64,000 nt of DNA from Sulfuritalea sp. (GTDB lineage: Bacteria > Pseudomonadota > Gammaproteobacteria > Burkholderiales > Rhodocyclaceae), in contig JAMPYF010000027.1 of assembly GCA_023700805.1 (NCBI GenBank), positions 1 through 64,000 on the forward strand. Reading direction: 5' to 3'. Positions 1 to 10,623 of the stretch are shown here, one piece after another. A program made the position numbers and the translations under genes. Each line of letters begins with the position of its first letter. Position 1 is the first letter of the stretch. The notes under the pieces are model-generated. The model searched no databases, had not been told where the DNA came from, and was given only the letters and a program-made list of their open reading frames with translations.

Positions 1-2
1 AG

Positions 3-257
3 ACGTCCGACCTTGTGCAGGAGATCGCCGCGGCGAGCCAGGAACAGAGCCAGGGCGTGGGCCAGATCAACGGCGCCATGGGCCAGTTGAACCAGGCCAC
101 GCAGCAGAACGCCGCGGCCTCCGAGGAACTCGCCGCCACGGCCGAGGAGATGGGCGGCCAGGCCGCCCAGCTGCAGGCGCTGATGGCGTTCTTCAAGATC
201 GAGGGCCAGAGAGTTGGCGCTGGCGACACGGCGCGACGTCCGGCGCCACCGGCATGA
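3..257 (+). CDS. Methyl-accepting chemotaxis protein, C-terminal fragment
   Basis: The gene enters from outside the window, so only its last 84 residues are seen. They are the end of the cytoplasmic signalling helix of a chemoreceptor: an alanine- and glutamine-rich coiled coil (QQNAAASEELAATAEEM) typical of the methylation helix, followed by LMAFFKI and a short linker-like tail [10 protein letters not shown]. Chemoreceptors pass ligand signals to CheA through CheW, fitting the chemotaxis operon downstream. The tail is encoded by a 20-base sequence that recurs elsewhere in the window. The ligand-binding part is not visible, so the stimulus is unknown. Confidence 0.9.
   Translation, partial: TSDLVQEIAAASQEQSQGVGQINGAMGQLNQATQQNAAASEELAATAEEMGGQAAQLQALMAFFKIEGQRVGAGDTARRPAPPA
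213..232 (+). repeat. Dispersed 20-base repeat, copy A
   Basis: The sequence GTTGGCGCTGGCGACACGGC lies inside the last codons of the chemoreceptor gene. An identical copy is at 32029-32048, a copy with one mismatch on the opposite strand at 29784-29803, and a 17/20 copy at 43471-43490. It falls in flexible protein tails or linkers, or between genes. Confidence 0.6.
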
Positions 258-270
258 CGCGGGGTGCGAG

Positions 271-1416
271 ATGAACGATAGATTCGGGAATCCGTTGGTC
301 CAGCCCTGCCCCTCGGCCGATGCCGTCAAGGGTTCGCTGCTGCTGATCGTGGATGACGTTCCGGCCAACCTGAGCGTACTCGGCGACCTGCTGCATGACG
401 CCGGTTACCAGGTCAAGGCCGCGACCTCCGGCCGGGCCGCGCTGCGCTATGCCGCCCAGAACCCGCAGCCGGCCCTGATCCTGCTCGACGTGATGATGCC
501 GGAGATGGATGGCTACCAGGTGCTCGCCGCGTTGCGCAAGGATCCTGTCACCTGCGACATACCGATCATCTTCCTCACCGCGCTCGACAACGCCCGCGAC
601 GAGGAGCGCGGGTTCCAGCACGGCGCCGCCGACTACATCACCAAGCCGATCAAGCCCGACGTCGTCCTCGCCCGGGTGCGCAGCCAACTGCTGGCCCGTA
701 TCGCCGGCAACTGGCTGCGCGACCAGAATGCGGCACTCGAAGCCGAAGTCACGCGGCGCATGGAAGAAAACGAGCTGATCCAGGCCGTCAGCATCCGCGC
801 CCTGGCCCACCTCGCCGAGACCCGCGACCCCGAAACCGGCAACCACATTCTGCGCACCCAGGGCTACGTGCGCCTGCTGGCGACGCGGCTGCAACACCAT
901 CCGCGCTTCGCCGAGACGCTCGACGACAGCTATATCAAGATGCTGGCGGCCTCGGCGCCACTCCATGACATTGGCAAGGTCGGAATTCCCGACTCGATCC
1001 TGCAGAAACCGGGCAAGCTCACCACCGAGGAATGGGAGGTCATGAAGACCCACTCGCTGCTCGGCAGCGAGGCCATCGCACAGGCGGAGCACGACATCGC
1101 GAAGCCCGTGGAGTTCCTCGCCCTGGCCAAGGAAGTCGCCCGCTGGCACCACGAGCGCTGGGACGGCAGCGGCTATCCCGATGGACTGTGCGGCGACGAT
1201 ATCCCGATTTCGGCACGTCTGATGACCATCGCCGACGTCTTTGATGCACTGATTTCGAAGCGGGTCTATAAGGAACCCATGCCGATCGGCCAGGTTCGCG
1301 AGATCATCGTCGCCGAACTCGGCCGCCAGTTCGACCCCGACGTGGCCGAGGTGTTCCTGACCCACTTCGTCGAATTTACCGCGATCGCCGCCCAGCACAG
1401 CGATCCGGCGACATGA
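271..1416 (+). CDS. Response regulator with HD-GYP phosphodiesterase domain
   Basis: A 381-residue two-domain protein. Residues about 22-140 are a receiver domain with the acidic pair in LLIVDDV, the phospho-acceptor Asp in [11 protein letters not shown] and the Lys in YITKPIKP. Residues about 180-350 are an HD-GYP domain with [23 protein letters not shown] and IADVFDAL, the full set expected of an active cyclic-di-GMP phosphodiesterase of the RpfG type. I start it at the ATG at 271; an in-frame start further upstream would overlap the receptor gene. Its stop overlaps the ATG of the hybrid kinase by four bases, so the two are translationally coupled and the kinase is the likely phosphate donor (inference). 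Confidence 0.93.
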   Translation: MNDRFGNPLVQPCPSADAVKGSLLLIVDDVPANLSVLGDLLHDAGYQVKAATSGRAALRYAAQNPQPALILLDVMMPEMDGYQVLAALRKDPVTCDIPIIFLTALDNARDEERGFQHGAADYITKPIKPDVVLARVRSQLLARIAGNWLRDQNAALEAEVTRRMEENELIQAVSIRALAHLAETRDPETGNHILRTQGYVRLLATRLQHHPRFAETLDDSYIKMLAASAPLHDIGKVGIPDSILQKPGKLTTEEWEVMKTHSLLGSEAIAQAEHDIAKPVEFLALAKEVARWHHERWDGSGYPDGLCGDDIPISARLMTIADVFDALISKRVYKEPMPIGQVREIIVAELGRQFDPDVAEVFLTHFVEFTAIAAQHSDPAT

Positions 1417-4400
1417 AATCCACGCACGCCCCGGGCAGCCTGAGCCACACCGCCATCCTGACGGCGGTGCTCGGCTATGCGACCTTCGGCGCCCTTTGGA
1501 TACTGGTTTCCGACCAGTTCGTCGACACGCTGCTGGAGGATCCGGGGCAGAAGCTCGTCGCCGGCACACTCAAGGGCTGGGCTTTCGTCGCCGTCACGGC
1601 GCTGTTGCTCTACCTGCTGATGCGACGCCAGTTCGCCCGACCACGCTCGCTGCCTACCGTATCGAACTCCTCGCGGCTGCATGTGGCGCTGGCGCTGGCG
1701 GCCGGGTTGATTCTGGCCATCACCGGCATGGCCATCCATTTCCGCTTCGAGCACCACCGCGCCGTCAAAGCCGACCACATCGAAACCATCGCCAATGTCA
1801 AGGCGCGACAGGTCGCCGACTGGCTCGCGGAACGACAGGGCGACGTCGAGTTCCTGGCCGCTGACCGCCGCATCGCCGAGGACTACCGCCGCTGGCGCGA
1901 ACACGGCGATATGGCGAGCCATAGGGATTTGATCGCACAGCTCGATCAGTTCCGCTCCCGCAAGGCGTATCTCAGCGCGATCCTGGTCGACGAGCAAGGC
2001 CGGCAGCTCTGGAATTCATCGGCAGCGGCCGAAGCGATGGACGCCGCAGCCGCCACGCGACAGCAGGCGTCTGCGCGGCGGACGGGCCTGCTGGCGCCCT
2101 ACCGCGACTCCGGCGGCCAATTGCGACTCGATTTCGTCGCCGCGATCCCGAGTCGGGCAGAAGCACAAGGCCCGATCGTGATCCTGCGCGCCGATCCCGC
2201 CAATTACGTCTTTCCCATCCTGGATTCGTGGCCGGTACCCAGCGCCAGCGCCGAAACCCTGTTGTTCCGTCGCGTCGGCGACACCGTTTTCTACCTCAAC
2301 GACCTCGATCGGCAGTCGGCCGCCGCTGCAAGCTTCAACGCCCCGCTCGCCACCCCGGAATTGCTGGCGGCGCAGACGCTGCGCGGCGAGGCTGTCCCGG
2401 GCCGCCTGTTTGGCGGCGAGGATTACCGCGGCGTGCCGGTCATGGGTGTGGCCCGCGCCGTGGCCGGTACCGACTGGTTCCTGATCGCCAAGATCGATCG
2501 CACCGAATTTTTCGCCGACGCCGCCCACGACAGCCTGTGGATCTCCCTGGCAGGCCTGCTCGGCCTGTTCATGCTGTTCATTGCAGCCGTGCTGCTGAAA
2601 CAGCACCAACGCCTGCTGCGGGCGATACACGAGCGCGAAGCGCAGGCCGAGAAGTTGCGCGCACTGGAACTCCTCGACGCCATCGTCGACGGGTCCGACG
2701 ATTGCATTTACGTCAAGGATGCGGAAGGCCGCTATCTGATGTACAACCGTGCCGCCTGCCGCCGCATCGGCAAGACAGCACAGGAAGTGCTGGGGCGCAA
2801 TTGCAGCGAGTTGTTCCCGCCCGAGGAGGCGGCCAGCCTGAACGCCATCTGCCAGCAGGTGATGGACGAAGACCGCATCCTCACCACCGAGGAAATCCGT
2901 ACCCAGCAGAATGGCGCCAGGGTGCTGCATGCCACGCGCGGGCCGCTGCACGACGCGCAAGGCAAGGTCATAGGGATTTTCGGCATATCCCGCGACATCA
3001 CCGAGCGCAAACAGATGGAGCTCGATTTGCGCGCGTCGGAAGCCTCGCTCAAGGCCTCGCTCGCACGTGCCCAACTGCTGCTCGATTCGGCCCTGGACGC
3101 GGTGATCTGCGTCGATCAGGAAGGCCAGGTGGTCGTCTGGAATCCGAACGCCGAGGCCTTGTTTGGCCATCCGGCGGAACACGCAGTCGGACGCGATTTC
3201 GCCGAACTCATCGTGCCGCCCGAAAATCGCCGGCAGCACCGCGCGAGCCTCGCCGCTTTCATCGAAACCGGCAACGCCAAGGCCCCCGGCAAGCGCCTGG
3301 AACTGACCGCCCTGCGCGCCGACGGCACGAAGATCCCCATCGAGATGACGGTCGGGGCGATGCGGCACGAGGGCAGCTACCTGTTCACCGCCTATATCCG
3401 CGACATCACCGGTCGCAAGGAGGCCGAGCTGTCCTTGAAGGCCTCGGAACAGCGCTTTCGCGACTTGGTCGACACCACCGACGGCATCGTCTGGGAAGCC
3501 GACGCCAGCACCTTCCTGTTCAGCTTCGTCAGCAAGAAGGCCGAGCGCCTGCTCGGCTACCCTGCTGAAGACTGGTCGCGGCCGGGCTTCTGGGTCGAAC
3601 ACATGCATCCCGAAGACCGTGCCTGGGCGCCCGAGTATTGCGCGGCCTGCACCGCGCGGCGCGAACCGCACACCTTCGAGTACCGCTTCATCGCCCAGGA
3701 CGGGCGCATCGTCTGGCTCCACGACATCGTCACGGTAGTCACCGAGAACGGCGTGCCGCGCTGGTTGCGCGGCATCATGATGGACGTCACCGAACGCAAG
3801 CAGCGCGACGAACTGCTGGTCAAACTGTCGCTGGCGGTCGAGCAAAGTCCGGAAAGCATCGTCATTACCGACGTCAAGGGCCAGATCGAGTATGTCAACG
3901 ACGCCTTCGTCCGCACCACCGGCTACAGCCTGGACGAAGTAATCGGCAAGAACCCGCGGATGCTCCAGTCGGGACAGACGCGGCCCGAAACCTATGCCGC
4001 AATGTGGCAGCAGTTGAGCCAGGGCAAGCCGTGGAAAGGCGACTTTTTCAACCGCCGCAAGGATGGCAGCGAGTACGTCGAATTCGCCATCGTCACGCCG
4101 ATCCATCAACGCGATGGCGCCATCACCCACTATGTCGCGGTCAAGGAAGACATCACCGAAAAGCGCCGTATCGGTCGCGAACTCGACCAGCACCGCCACC
4201 ATCTGGAAGAACTGGTGGCGAGTCGAACCGCGCAGCTCGAGGAACAGCGCGAACGCGCCGAAGCGGCCAATGTGGCGAAAAGCGCCTTCCTCGCCAATAT
4301 GAGCCACGAAATACGCACACCGATGAATGCCATCGTCGGCCTGACCTATATTCTGCGCCGCACCCAGCCCACGCCGGAACAGGCGGACAAGCTGTCGAAG

Positions 4401-6056
4401 ATCGCCGATGCGGCCGAACATCTGCTGTCGATCACCAACGACATCCTCGACCTGTCAAAGATCGAGGCCGGCAAGCTGGCGCTGGAGCAGACGGATTTTT
4501 CGCTTTCGGCAATCCTCGATCACACGCGCTCCCTGATCGCCGAGCAGGCGCGCGTCAAGAACATTCAGATCAGACTCGAATGCGAGGGCGTACCGCACTG
4601 GCTGCGCGGGGACCCGACCCGGCTGCGCCAGGCACTGCTCAACTACGCCGGGAATGCGGTGAAGTTCACCAAGCGCGGCACCATCACCCTGCGCGCGATC
4701 CTGCTGGAGGACAACGGCGACGACGTCGGGATCCGCTTCGAAGTCGAAGATACCGGCATCGGCATCCCCGCCGAGAATCTGCCCAGCCTGTTCCAGCCTT
4801 TCGTTCAGGCCGACGCCTCGACCACGCGCAACTATGGCGGCACCGGACTGGGGCTGGCCATCAGCCGCCGCCTGGCCTGCATGATGGACGGCGATGCCGG
4901 GGTGCACAGCGAAGTCGGACGCGGCAGCACCTTCTGGTTCACGGCTCGCCTCAAGCATGGGCATGGCATCGTGCCGACCTCGCCGATCGGTGACGCGTCG
5001 AGTATCGGCGTCGAAGCCGAACTGCAGCGGCACCACGGCGGCGCGAGACTGCTGCTGGTGGAAGACAACGAAATCAACCGCAATGTGGCGCTCGAACTGA
5101 TCCATGCCGCCGGACTGGTCGCCGATACCGCGAAAACCGGCATCGAGGCCGTGGTCAAGACCGCCAACATCGCCTACGACCTGATCCTGATGGATATCCA
5201 GATGCCGCAAATGAATGGCCTCGACGCCTGCCGTGAGATTCGCTGCAGGTCGGGCGGCGCGCAGATACCCATCGTGGCCATGACCGCAAATGCCTTTGAC
5301 GAAGACCGAATCGCCTGTAAGGAGGCTGGAATGAATGACTTTATTGCCAAGCCGGTAGATCCGCAGCAGTTCTACAGCACGCTGCTCAAGTGGCTCCCGG
5401 CCCCGGCGGTCGACGTGAAGCCCGCGCCGGCTGCGGCCGCGACTTCGCCCGGTGGCGAAAATCCGCAACGGCGGCGCCTTGCCGCAATTCCCGGCCTCGA
5501 TGTCGATCGCGGACTGGCAACGATGCGTGGCAATGTGAACAAATACGCGAGACTGCTGAGCCTGTTCGCCGATGGCTACAACCAGCATGCCGACCAGATT
5601 CGCAGCCTGCTCGTCGCGAGGGATCTTTCGCCCATAGAACCGATCGCCTATGCCTTGCGCGGGTCGACAGGCATGCTCGGTGCCGTATCGGTGTCCGACG
5701 CAGCCACGGCGGCCCTCGCCGCCCTCGACCGCGACCCCACGGCAGAGGAAACGCGGCAAGCATGCGCGGCCCTGGCCGAGCACCTGACCCAGTTCATCAG
5801 CGGCATCCGCCGCGAACAAAGCGCTTTCGTCGCGCAACCGGATGCCGTCGCAGCACCGAATCGCTCGGTCGATGTACTCGATCGCCTGGAGGCGCTTCTC
5901 GAGCACGGCGACCTGGCGGCCAGCTATCTGGCCAAGGAAGAAGCCGAACTTCTCGCCCTTGCCCTGGGCGAAACGGCGCCAATGCTTCAGGCCCGGATCG
6001 AGACATTCGATTACGAGTCCGCCGCCGCGACGCTGCGCGAGTTCCGCAGGCAATAG
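1413..6056 (+). CDS. Multi-PAS hybrid sensor histidine kinase with degenerate HPt domain
   Basis: A 1547-residue membrane kinase. Order: two or three hydrophobic segments in the first 110 residues, an extracytoplasmic Cache-like region to about 370, a membrane segment near 375-395, about four PAS domains (about 415-930, several ending in DIT-type motifs), a HisKA domain with [11 protein letters not shown], an HATPase domain with DTGIGIP and [10 protein letters not shown], a receiver domain with [13 protein letters not shown], and a C-terminal HPt-like helix bundle. In that bundle the expected AHxLKGS motif reads AYALRGSTG, so the phospho-acceptor His is a Tyr (about residue 1413). The C-terminal half is clearly paralogous to the kinase at 26074-29643, which keeps the His. 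It overlaps the upstream HD-GYP regulator gene by ATGA. Confidence 0.92.
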   Translation: MKSTHAPGSLSHTAILTAVLGYATFGALWILVSDQFVDTLLEDPGQKLVAGTLKGWAFVAVTALLLYLLMRRQFARPRSLPTVSNSSRLHVALALAAGLILAITGMAIHFRFEHHRAVKADHIETIANVKARQVADWLAERQGDVEFLAADRRIAEDYRRWREHGDMASHRDLIAQLDQFRSRKAYLSAILVDEQGRQLWNSSAAAEAMDAAAATRQQASARRTGLLAPYRDSGGQLRLDFVAAIPSRAEAQGPIVILRADPANYVFPILDSWPVPSASAETLLFRRVGDTVFYLNDLDRQSAAAASFNAPLATPELLAAQTLRGEAVPGRLFGGEDYRGVPVMGVARAVAGTDWFLIAKIDRTEFFADAAHDSLWISLAGLLGLFMLFIAAVLLKQHQRLLRAIHEREAQAEKLRALELLDAIVDGSDDCIYVKDAEGRYLMYNRAACRRIGKTAQEVLGRNCSELFPPEEAASLNAICQQVMDEDRILTTEEIRTQQNGARVLHATRGPLHDAQGKVIGIFGISRDITERKQMELDLRASEASLKASLARAQLLLDSALDAVICVDQEGQVVVWNPNAEALFGHPAEHAVGRDFAELIVPPENRRQHRASLAAFIETGNAKAPGKRLELTALRADGTKIPIEMTVGAMRHEGSYLFTAYIRDITGRKEAELSLKASEQRFRDLVDTTDGIVWEADASTFLFSFVSKKAERLLGYPAEDWSRPGFWVEHMHPEDRAWAPEYCAACTARREPHTFEYRFIAQDGRIVWLHDIVTVVTENGVPRWLRGIMMDVTERKQRDELLVKLSLAVEQSPESIVITDVKGQIEYVNDAFVRTTGYSLDEVIGKNPRMLQSGQTRPETYAAMWQQLSQGKPWKGDFFNRRKDGSEYVEFAIVTPIHQRDGAITHYVAVKEDITEKRRIGRELDQHRHHLEELVASRTAQLEEQRERAEAANVAKSAFLANMSHEIRTPMNAIVGLTYILRRTQPTPEQADKLSKIADAAEHLLSITNDILDLSKIEAGKLALEQTDFSLSAILDHTRSLIAEQARVKNIQIRLECEGVPHWLRGDPTRLRQALLNYAGNAVKFTKRGTITLRAILLEDNGDDVGIRFEVEDTGIGIPAENLPSLFQPFVQADASTTRNYGGTGLGLAISRRLACMMDGDAGVHSEVGRGSTFWFTARLKHGHGIVPTSPIGDASSIGVEAELQRHHGGARLLLVEDNEINRNVALELIHAAGLVADTAKTGIEAVVKTANIAYDLILMDIQMPQMNGLDACREIRCRSGGAQIPIVAMTANAFDEDRIACKEAGMNDFIAKPVDPQQFYSTLLKWLPAPAVDVKPAPAAAATSPGGENPQRRRLAAIPGLDVDRGLATMRGNVNKYARLLSLFADGYNQHADQIRSLLVARDLSPIEPIAYALRGSTGMLGAVSVSDAATAALAALDRDPTAEETRQACAALAEHLTQFISGIRREQSAFVAQPDAVAAPNRSVDVLDRLEALLEHGDLAASYLAKEEAELLALALGETAPMLQARIETFDYESAAATLREFRRQ

Positions 6057-6142
6057 CCTGTCGCGGCAAGCGCCTGGCTGCGCCGCCGGATCCGGCGTGG
6101 CCAGCTTCGCAAGCGCCGTGACTGCCAAGCGCCGTGACTACG

Positions 6143-6195
6143 GTAGGGCCGGCCTCGGCCGGCCGGGGTGGATGGCGGACAGAAGGCCGCCCTAC
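6143..6195. repeat. Strong inverted repeat between convergent genes
   Basis: GTAGGGC (6143-6149) pairs with GCCCTAC (6189-6195), and an inner pair of GGCCGGCC octamers lies at 6147-6154 and 6157-6164. It sits between the hybrid kinase and the convergent FixJ-like gene, where it could serve as a bidirectional terminator or be a REP-like element. Just before it, CAAGCGCCGTGACT is directly repeated at 6110-6123 and 6126-6139. There is no T-tract, so an intrinsic terminator is not proven. Confidence 0.5.
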
Positions 6196-6228
6196 GTCCA
6201 ACCAGCAACGGCCCTCACAAGCGCTGCG

Positions 6229-6864
6229 CTAGCTCTTGCCCGGCATGAACTCCATGGTCAGGCGCACCAGTTCCGCGATCGACCCGGCCTGCAGCTTCTG
6301 CATGATCAGGTGCCGATAGGTTTCGGCGGTACGCTGGCTGATGCCCAGTTCATGGGCGATGGTCTTGGTCAGCTTACCCTCGAAGACGCCCTCCAGAACC
6401 TCGCGTTCACGCGGCGTCAGGAGCGCCATGCGCTCGCCGATTTCCCGGCTGCGCGCCTGGATCTCGGCGCGCGCCTTGTCGATGCGCAGGCCGTCCTGAA
6501 TGCGGTCCAGAACCCGCTGGGTGGAAAACGGCTTCTGAAAGAAGTCCAGGGCGCCGCCGCGCATGGCGCGCACCACCGAGGGTACCTCGGCATAACTCGA
6601 TATGAAAATGATCGGCAGGTCGATCCTCTGGTGCCGCAGTTCGTCCTGCAACTCGAGCCCGCTCATGCCCGGCATGCGCACGTCGGTCACGATGCAGCCG
6701 GCAAGGTTGGACAGATCCTGCTCCAGAAAGCTCGGCGCATCGTTGTACACCGCGTACGGCAGGCCCACCGACTCGACCAGGTCAACCAGAAGAAAGGTGA
6801 TTACCGGGTCGTCGTCGATCAGATAGACATTCGGCACCGGCCGATCAGATTTCTTGGATTGCAT
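6229..6864 (-). CDS. FixJ/NarL-type response regulator
   Basis: A 211-residue response regulator. The N-terminal receiver domain has YLIDDDP, the phospho-acceptor Asp in IVTDVRMPGMSG and the Lys in FFQKPF. The C-terminal LuxR/FixJ helix-turn-helix has LTPREREVLEGVFEG and GISQRTAETYRHLIMQKL. I chose the ATG at 6864, which has an AGAGG-like ribosome site; a GTG at 6912 would add 16 residues. The gene faces the hybrid kinase across a hairpin and diverges from cheR, so it may regulate the chemotaxis operon or respond to the neighbouring kinase; neither is shown. Confidence 0.88.
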   Translation of the reverse strand: MQSKKSDRPVPNVYLIDDDPVITFLLVDLVESVGLPYAVYNDAPSFLEQDLSNLAGCIVTDVRMPGMSGLELQDELRHQRIDLPIIFISSYAEVPSVVRAMRGGALDFFQKPFSTQRVLDRIQDGLRIDKARAEIQARSREIGERMALLTPREREVLEGVFEGKLTKTIAHELGISQRTAETYRHLIMQKLQAGSIAELVRLTMEFMPGKS

Positions 6865-6933
6865 CAAAAAGCCAAACCTCTTTTGCGTTTCGGCAGACAG
6901 GAATCCCCGCACATGACGCGCTATCGGCTAAAC

Positions 6934-6941
6934 CTACGTAG
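6934..6941. promoter_or_regulatory. Candidate operator palindrome upstream of the FixJ-like gene
   Basis: CTACGTAG is an exact 8-base palindrome about 70 bases before the regulator start codon, in the gap shared with cheR. Sites containing TACGTA are known for some FixJ/NarL-family regulators. It is short and could be chance. Confidence 0.2.
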
Positions 6942-7010
6942 ATACCGCAGTTTGTAGCGTAATTTCCGGATGCACAAGTCGCGGCCCCTTTGAGAACATA
7001 GTCGAAAGGA

Positions 7011-7039
7011 TTCGGCTTCGATAATTTATTGAAGCCGGA
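7011..7039. promoter_or_regulatory. Inverted repeat upstream of cheR
   Basis: CGGCTTC (7013-7019) and GAAGCCG (7031-7037) flank an AT-rich loop (GATAATTTATT) in the divergent spacer before cheR. It may be an operator or an mRNA hairpin. The AT-rich loop is conspicuous in a GC-rich sequence and could hold promoter elements, but I could not place convincing -35 and -10 boxes. Confidence 0.3.
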
Positions 7040-7116
7040 TTTTAGCTGCGTTTGCGCCAGTAGTGGGTGGCGAAACTGTCAAAAACTTCAGTGACCTGAC
7101 GCTTCGATCGACCCTC

Positions 7117-7938
7117 ATGGCTGCCAACGACAATTCAGACATCAGCAATGCGGAGTTCGCGCAGTTCCAGAAGCTGATCTACAAGATCGCCGGGATCAGC
7201 CTGGCGGATACGAAAAAGGTTCTGCTGGTGGGCCGCCTCGGTCGGCGCCTGAGGGAATTGAAGCTCTCTTCCTTCGCCGAATATTACCGGCTCGTCGCCA
7301 GCGGTAATGCCGCCGAGGAGTTGCAGACCATGGTCGATCTGCTCACCACCAATGAGACCTATTTTTTCCGCGAGGAAGCGCACTTCCAATTCCTGGCCAA
7401 GACCATTGCCGCCGACCACCCGCCGTCCAGCCCGTTCAAGGTGTGGAGCGCCGCATCATCCACGGGCGAGGAGATCTACACCATAGCCTTCGTCCTGGCC
7501 GAAACTTTTGGACTCGACGCGCCCTGGAGCGTCACGGGCTCGGATATTTCCACGACTGTCCTGGGGACTGCGGAGCGAGGCCACTACTTGCTGGACCGCA
7601 CTCGCGGTCTGCCCGAGAGCTATTTGCGCAAATATTGCCTGAAGGGCGTCCGCAGCCAGGAAGGCGGTTTCATGATCGCCCCGGAGATAAAGCGTCACAC
7701 GCGCTTTCTGCAGGTGAATCTGAACCGGGCGCTCCCCGCGCTGGGCAAGTTTCACGTGATCTTCCTGCGCAACGTGATGATCTATTTCGACGCGGAGACC
7801 AAACGCCAGGTGGTGGCGCGTCTGGTCGAACAACTTCATCCCGGCGGCTACTTCATCGTCGGCCATGCGGAAAGCCTGCATGGCCTGAGCGACACCCTGC
7901 ACGCCGTCCAACCCACCATCTACCGGTTGCCGTCCTAG
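7117..7938 (+). CDS. cheR: Chemotaxis protein methyltransferase CheR
   Basis: A 273-residue S-adenosylmethionine-dependent methyltransferase that methylates glutamates on chemoreceptors. It has the CheR N-terminal helical domain (FAQFQKLIYKIAGI) and the catalytic domain with TTNETYFFRE, VWSAASSTGEEIYTIA (cofactor-binding loop) and FHVIFLRNVMIYFD. I use the ATG at 7117, which fits the family length; a GTG at 7063 would add 18 residues. It heads the chemotaxis operon and ends three bases before cheB. Confidence 0.96.
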   Translation: MAANDNSDISNAEFAQFQKLIYKIAGISLADTKKVLLVGRLGRRLRELKLSSFAEYYRLVASGNAAEELQTMVDLLTTNETYFFREEAHFQFLAKTIAADHPPSSPFKVWSAASSTGEEIYTIAFVLAETFGLDAPWSVTGSDISTTVLGTAERGHYLLDRTRGLPESYLRKYCLKGVRSQEGGFMIAPEIKRHTRFLQVNLNRALPALGKFHVIFLRNVMIYFDAETKRQVVARLVEQLHPGGYFIVGHAESLHGLSDTLHAVQPTIYRLPS

Positions 7939-7941
7939 CGT

Positions 7942-9021
7942 ATGGCCGACAAGATCAAGGTCATGATCGTCGACGATTCGGCCGTGGTGCGCCAGGTCAA
8001 TCGAGAAACCCTCGAGCGCGAGTCGGATATCGAAGTGATCGGCGTTGCCGCCGATCCGCTGTACGCGCTGGACAAGATGAAGCTGCAGTGGCCCGACGTG
8101 CTGGTGATCGACATCGAAATGCCGCGCATGGACGGGCTGACCTTCCTGCGCAAGATCATGAGCGAGCGCCCGACGCCAACCATAGTCTGTTCGTCGCTCG
8201 CCGAGCAGCGGGCCGGCGCAAGCATCGAGGCACTCGCCGCGGGTGCACTGGCAATCATCGCCAAGCCGAAGCTGGGGGTAAAGCAGTTCCTCCAGGACGG
8301 CGGCAATGATCTCGTTGCCGCCGTGCGCGCCGCCGCGCGCGCCAACCTGAGCCACCTCGGCGGCGGCACGGCGCGGCCGTCGGCGGTTTCCCCGGGATTC
8401 GCCGCCGATACGCTGCGGGCCGCTCAGGCAGCAAGCACCCGCGCCATGACCGCCACCACCGAACGGGTGGTCGCCATCGGCACGTCGACCGGCGGCACCC
8501 AGGCGCTGGAAGCCGTGCTGAGCAAATTGCCGAACGTCGGCAGCGGCATACTCATCGTCCAGCACATGCCGGAGCGATTCACCGCGATGTTCGCCGAGCG
8601 CCTCAACAGCCTCTGTGCGCTCGAAGTACGCGAGGCGCAGAATGGCGACCGCGTCGCGCCCGGCCGGGCTCTGATCGCTCCCGGCGGCCGCCACATGATG
8701 CTGCGGCGCAGTGGCGCCCGCTATTACGTCGAAGTGGCGGACGGCCCGCCGGTGAATCGCCACAAACCTTCGGTCGATGTGCTGTTCCGTTCCGTCGCGC
8801 AAGTCGCCGGACGCAATGCGCTCGGCGTGATCATGACCGGCATGGGCGACGATGGCGCGCGCGGCATGAAGGAAATGCACGATGCCGGGGCGCTGACGAT
8901 CGCCGAGGATGAATCGAGCTGCGTCGTGTTCGGCATGCCACGGGAGGCGATCCGCCACGGCGGCGTGGATCGGATCGTGCCGCTCGACCGTATTTCCGCC
9001 GAAATCATCGCCTACGGCTGA
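7942..9021 (+). CDS. cheB: Protein-glutamate methylesterase/deamidase CheB
   Basis: A 359-residue response regulator and methylesterase that removes receptor methyl groups when phosphorylated by CheA. The receiver domain (about 1-125) has [10 protein letters not shown] and [13 protein letters not shown] linker follows to about 170, then the esterase domain with the catalytic triad Ser in GTSTGGTQ, His in VQHMPERF and Asp in [11 protein letters not shown]. It follows cheR almost directly and opposes its activity, giving receptor adaptation. Confidence 0.97.
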   Translation: MADKIKVMIVDDSAVVRQVNRETLERESDIEVIGVAADPLYALDKMKLQWPDVLVIDIEMPRMDGLTFLRKIMSERPTPTIVCSSLAEQRAGASIEALAAGALAIIAKPKLGVKQFLQDGGNDLVAAVRAAARANLSHLGGGTARPSAVSPGFAADTLRAAQAASTRAMTATTERVVAIGTSTGGTQALEAVLSKLPNVGSGILIVQHMPERFTAMFAERLNSLCALEVREAQNGDRVAPGRALIAPGGRHMMLRRSGARYYVEVADGPPVNRHKPSVDVLFRSVAQVAGRNALGVIMTGMGDDGARGMKEMHDAGALTIAEDESSCVVFGMPREAIRHGGVDRIVPLDRISAEIIAYG

Positions 9022-9050
9022 TACCGGATCGCGACCCGAAGAACCCGACC

Positions 9051-9641
9051 ATGCCGCCCACCCACCATGATCCAAAGGACCTCGAGCGTTGCGCCCGGAG
9101 CATCAACCCGGGCGGCTGGGCGGTCGAGACCGAACGACCGATCGCCACCTTGCTGGGTTCCTGCGTCGCGGTCTGCCTCTACGATCCAAAACTGCGGCTG
9201 GCCGGCATGAACCATTTCCTCCTGCCCAGCCGCACCACCTCGGCCGGCGATGACACCGATGTGATAATGGCGGGCGACTATTCGATGGAAGTGCTGCTCA
9301 ATACCATGCTGAACAAGGGAGCAGTCAAGCAGCGCATCATCGCCAAGGCCTTTGGCGGCGGCACCATCGTCACCTCTATCCTGATGGCCATCGGCCAACG
9401 CAACTCGGAATTCGCCAAGGAATGGCTGGAAAGAGAGGGTATCCCTCTTGCGGCGCAGGACTTCGGCGGTGCCTGGTCGCGCAAGGTACTGTTCACACCG
9501 GATGGCGGCGATGCCTTCTGCCGCCGTCTGCCAATCAGCCAACCCGGCGTGCATGAAGTGGTCAAGGCCGAACGCGATTACGAACAATCGCTGGCCCGCC
9601 CGCCCCGCCCGGGCGCCGAAAAAAAGATCGAGCTGTTCTGA
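9051..9641 (+). CDS. cheD: Chemoreceptor glutamine deamidase CheD
   Basis: A 196-residue protein of the CheD family, which deamidates receptor glutamines to create methylation sites. The catalytic Cys is in LGSCVAVCLYDP, the His in AGMNHFLLP and the conserved Thr/Gly region in AKAFGGGTIVTS. It sits between cheB and the HDOD gene with short spacers and completes the adaptation set. Confidence 0.94.
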   Translation: MPPTHHDPKDLERCARSINPGGWAVETERPIATLLGSCVAVCLYDPKLRLAGMNHFLLPSRTTSAGDDTDVIMAGDYSMEVLLNTMLNKGAVKQRIIAKAFGGGTIVTSILMAIGQRNSEFAKEWLEREGIPLAAQDFGGAWSRKVLFTPDGGDAFCRRLPISQPGVHEVVKAERDYEQSLARPPRPGAEKKIELF

Positions 9642-9649
9642 CTCCGGCC

Positions 9650-10555
9650 ATGAATCCAGACCAGCCTCAATCCCAGTTGCTTCGCCAGACTCCGGCACAA
9701 GGGTCGGGCATAGACGTGCCGGCGATACTGGAGCAGATCGCAGATACGGCGAGCCGGGACGAAATGATCTTCCCGACCACGACCGAAATCGCCCTGAAAC
9801 TGCAGCGGACTCTCGACGATCCGGACTGCTCCGTCGATCAGCTCGCCAGGCTGGTCCAGGCCGATCCGCTGCTGGCCGCGCGCGTCGTGGCCGTAGCCAA
9901 CTCGGTGATCTATGGCCGCGCCGGGCGCAGCATTGCGGACGTCAAAAGCGCAGTGGCGCGGATCGGATTCAATACCTTGCGTGTCCTGGCCGCTGCCGTG
10001 GTGGTGCGCCAGATGGAAGGCATGGCGGGCACTCCAGAGTATCGCCGGATGGCCGTGCGCTTATGGGAGCACACGGCGCACGTCGCGGCGCTGGCCCAGG
10101 TCATCGCGCGCCGCTTTACCCACGTCGATCCGGACATGGCGTTTTTTGCCGGCATAATCCACGAAGTGGGCGGTTTCTACCTGATCGCCCGCGCCGGGAG
10201 CTATCCCGGCCTGCTGGAGGCGGAGCATGGCAGCCTGCTGGCCTGGGACAATGGCGGCGCGGCGCTGGTCGGACGGCCGGTATTGAAGCATCTTGGAGTC
10301 CCCGGCGCGGTACTGGAGGGGGTCGAGGCAATGTGGCAGGGCTACCTCACGCTGCCGCCGCAGTCCCTGGCCGACACCCTGCTCCTTGCCGACCAGCTGG
10401 CCCCGCTGGAATCGCCGCTCTCCCAACTTGCCGGCACAGGTAGCGAAGGCACCATCGCCAGTATCGACGTCATGCTCGGCGACCGATCCCTGAGCAGCAT
10501 CCTTGAAGAATCCGCAATCGAAGTAGACTCCCTGACCAAAGCCTTGCGTGCCTGA
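9650..10555 (+). CDS. HDOD domain signalling protein
   Basis: A 301-residue cytoplasmic protein. Residues about 40-240 form an HDOD domain, a helical relative of HD phosphohydrolases that usually lacks catalytic metal ligands: LQRTLDDPDCSVDQLARLVQ, DPLLAARVVAVANS, and FAGIIHEVGGFYLIAR in place of an HD pair. HDOD proteins commonly sit in chemotaxis, motility and c-di-GMP operons as partner-binding modules, but their biochemical role is poorly defined. It lies eight bases after cheD and is surely co-transcribed with the che genes. Confidence 0.85.
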   Translation: MNPDQPQSQLLRQTPAQGSGIDVPAILEQIADTASRDEMIFPTTTEIALKLQRTLDDPDCSVDQLARLVQADPLLAARVVAVANSVIYGRAGRSIADVKSAVARIGFNTLRVLAAAVVVRQMEGMAGTPEYRRMAVRLWEHTAHVAALAQVIARRFTHVDPDMAFFAGIIHEVGGFYLIARAGSYPGLLEAEHGSLLAWDNGGAALVGRPVLKHLGVPGAVLEGVEAMWQGYLTLPPQSLADTLLLADQLAPLESPLSQLAGTGSEGTIASIDVMLGDRSLSSILEESAIEVDSLTKALRA

Positions 10556-10623
10556 ACCGAGCTACATGTACCCGGTGAATCTTTCGACCACTCGACTAAG
10601 CAGCAGCCATGAGGACACATCAA

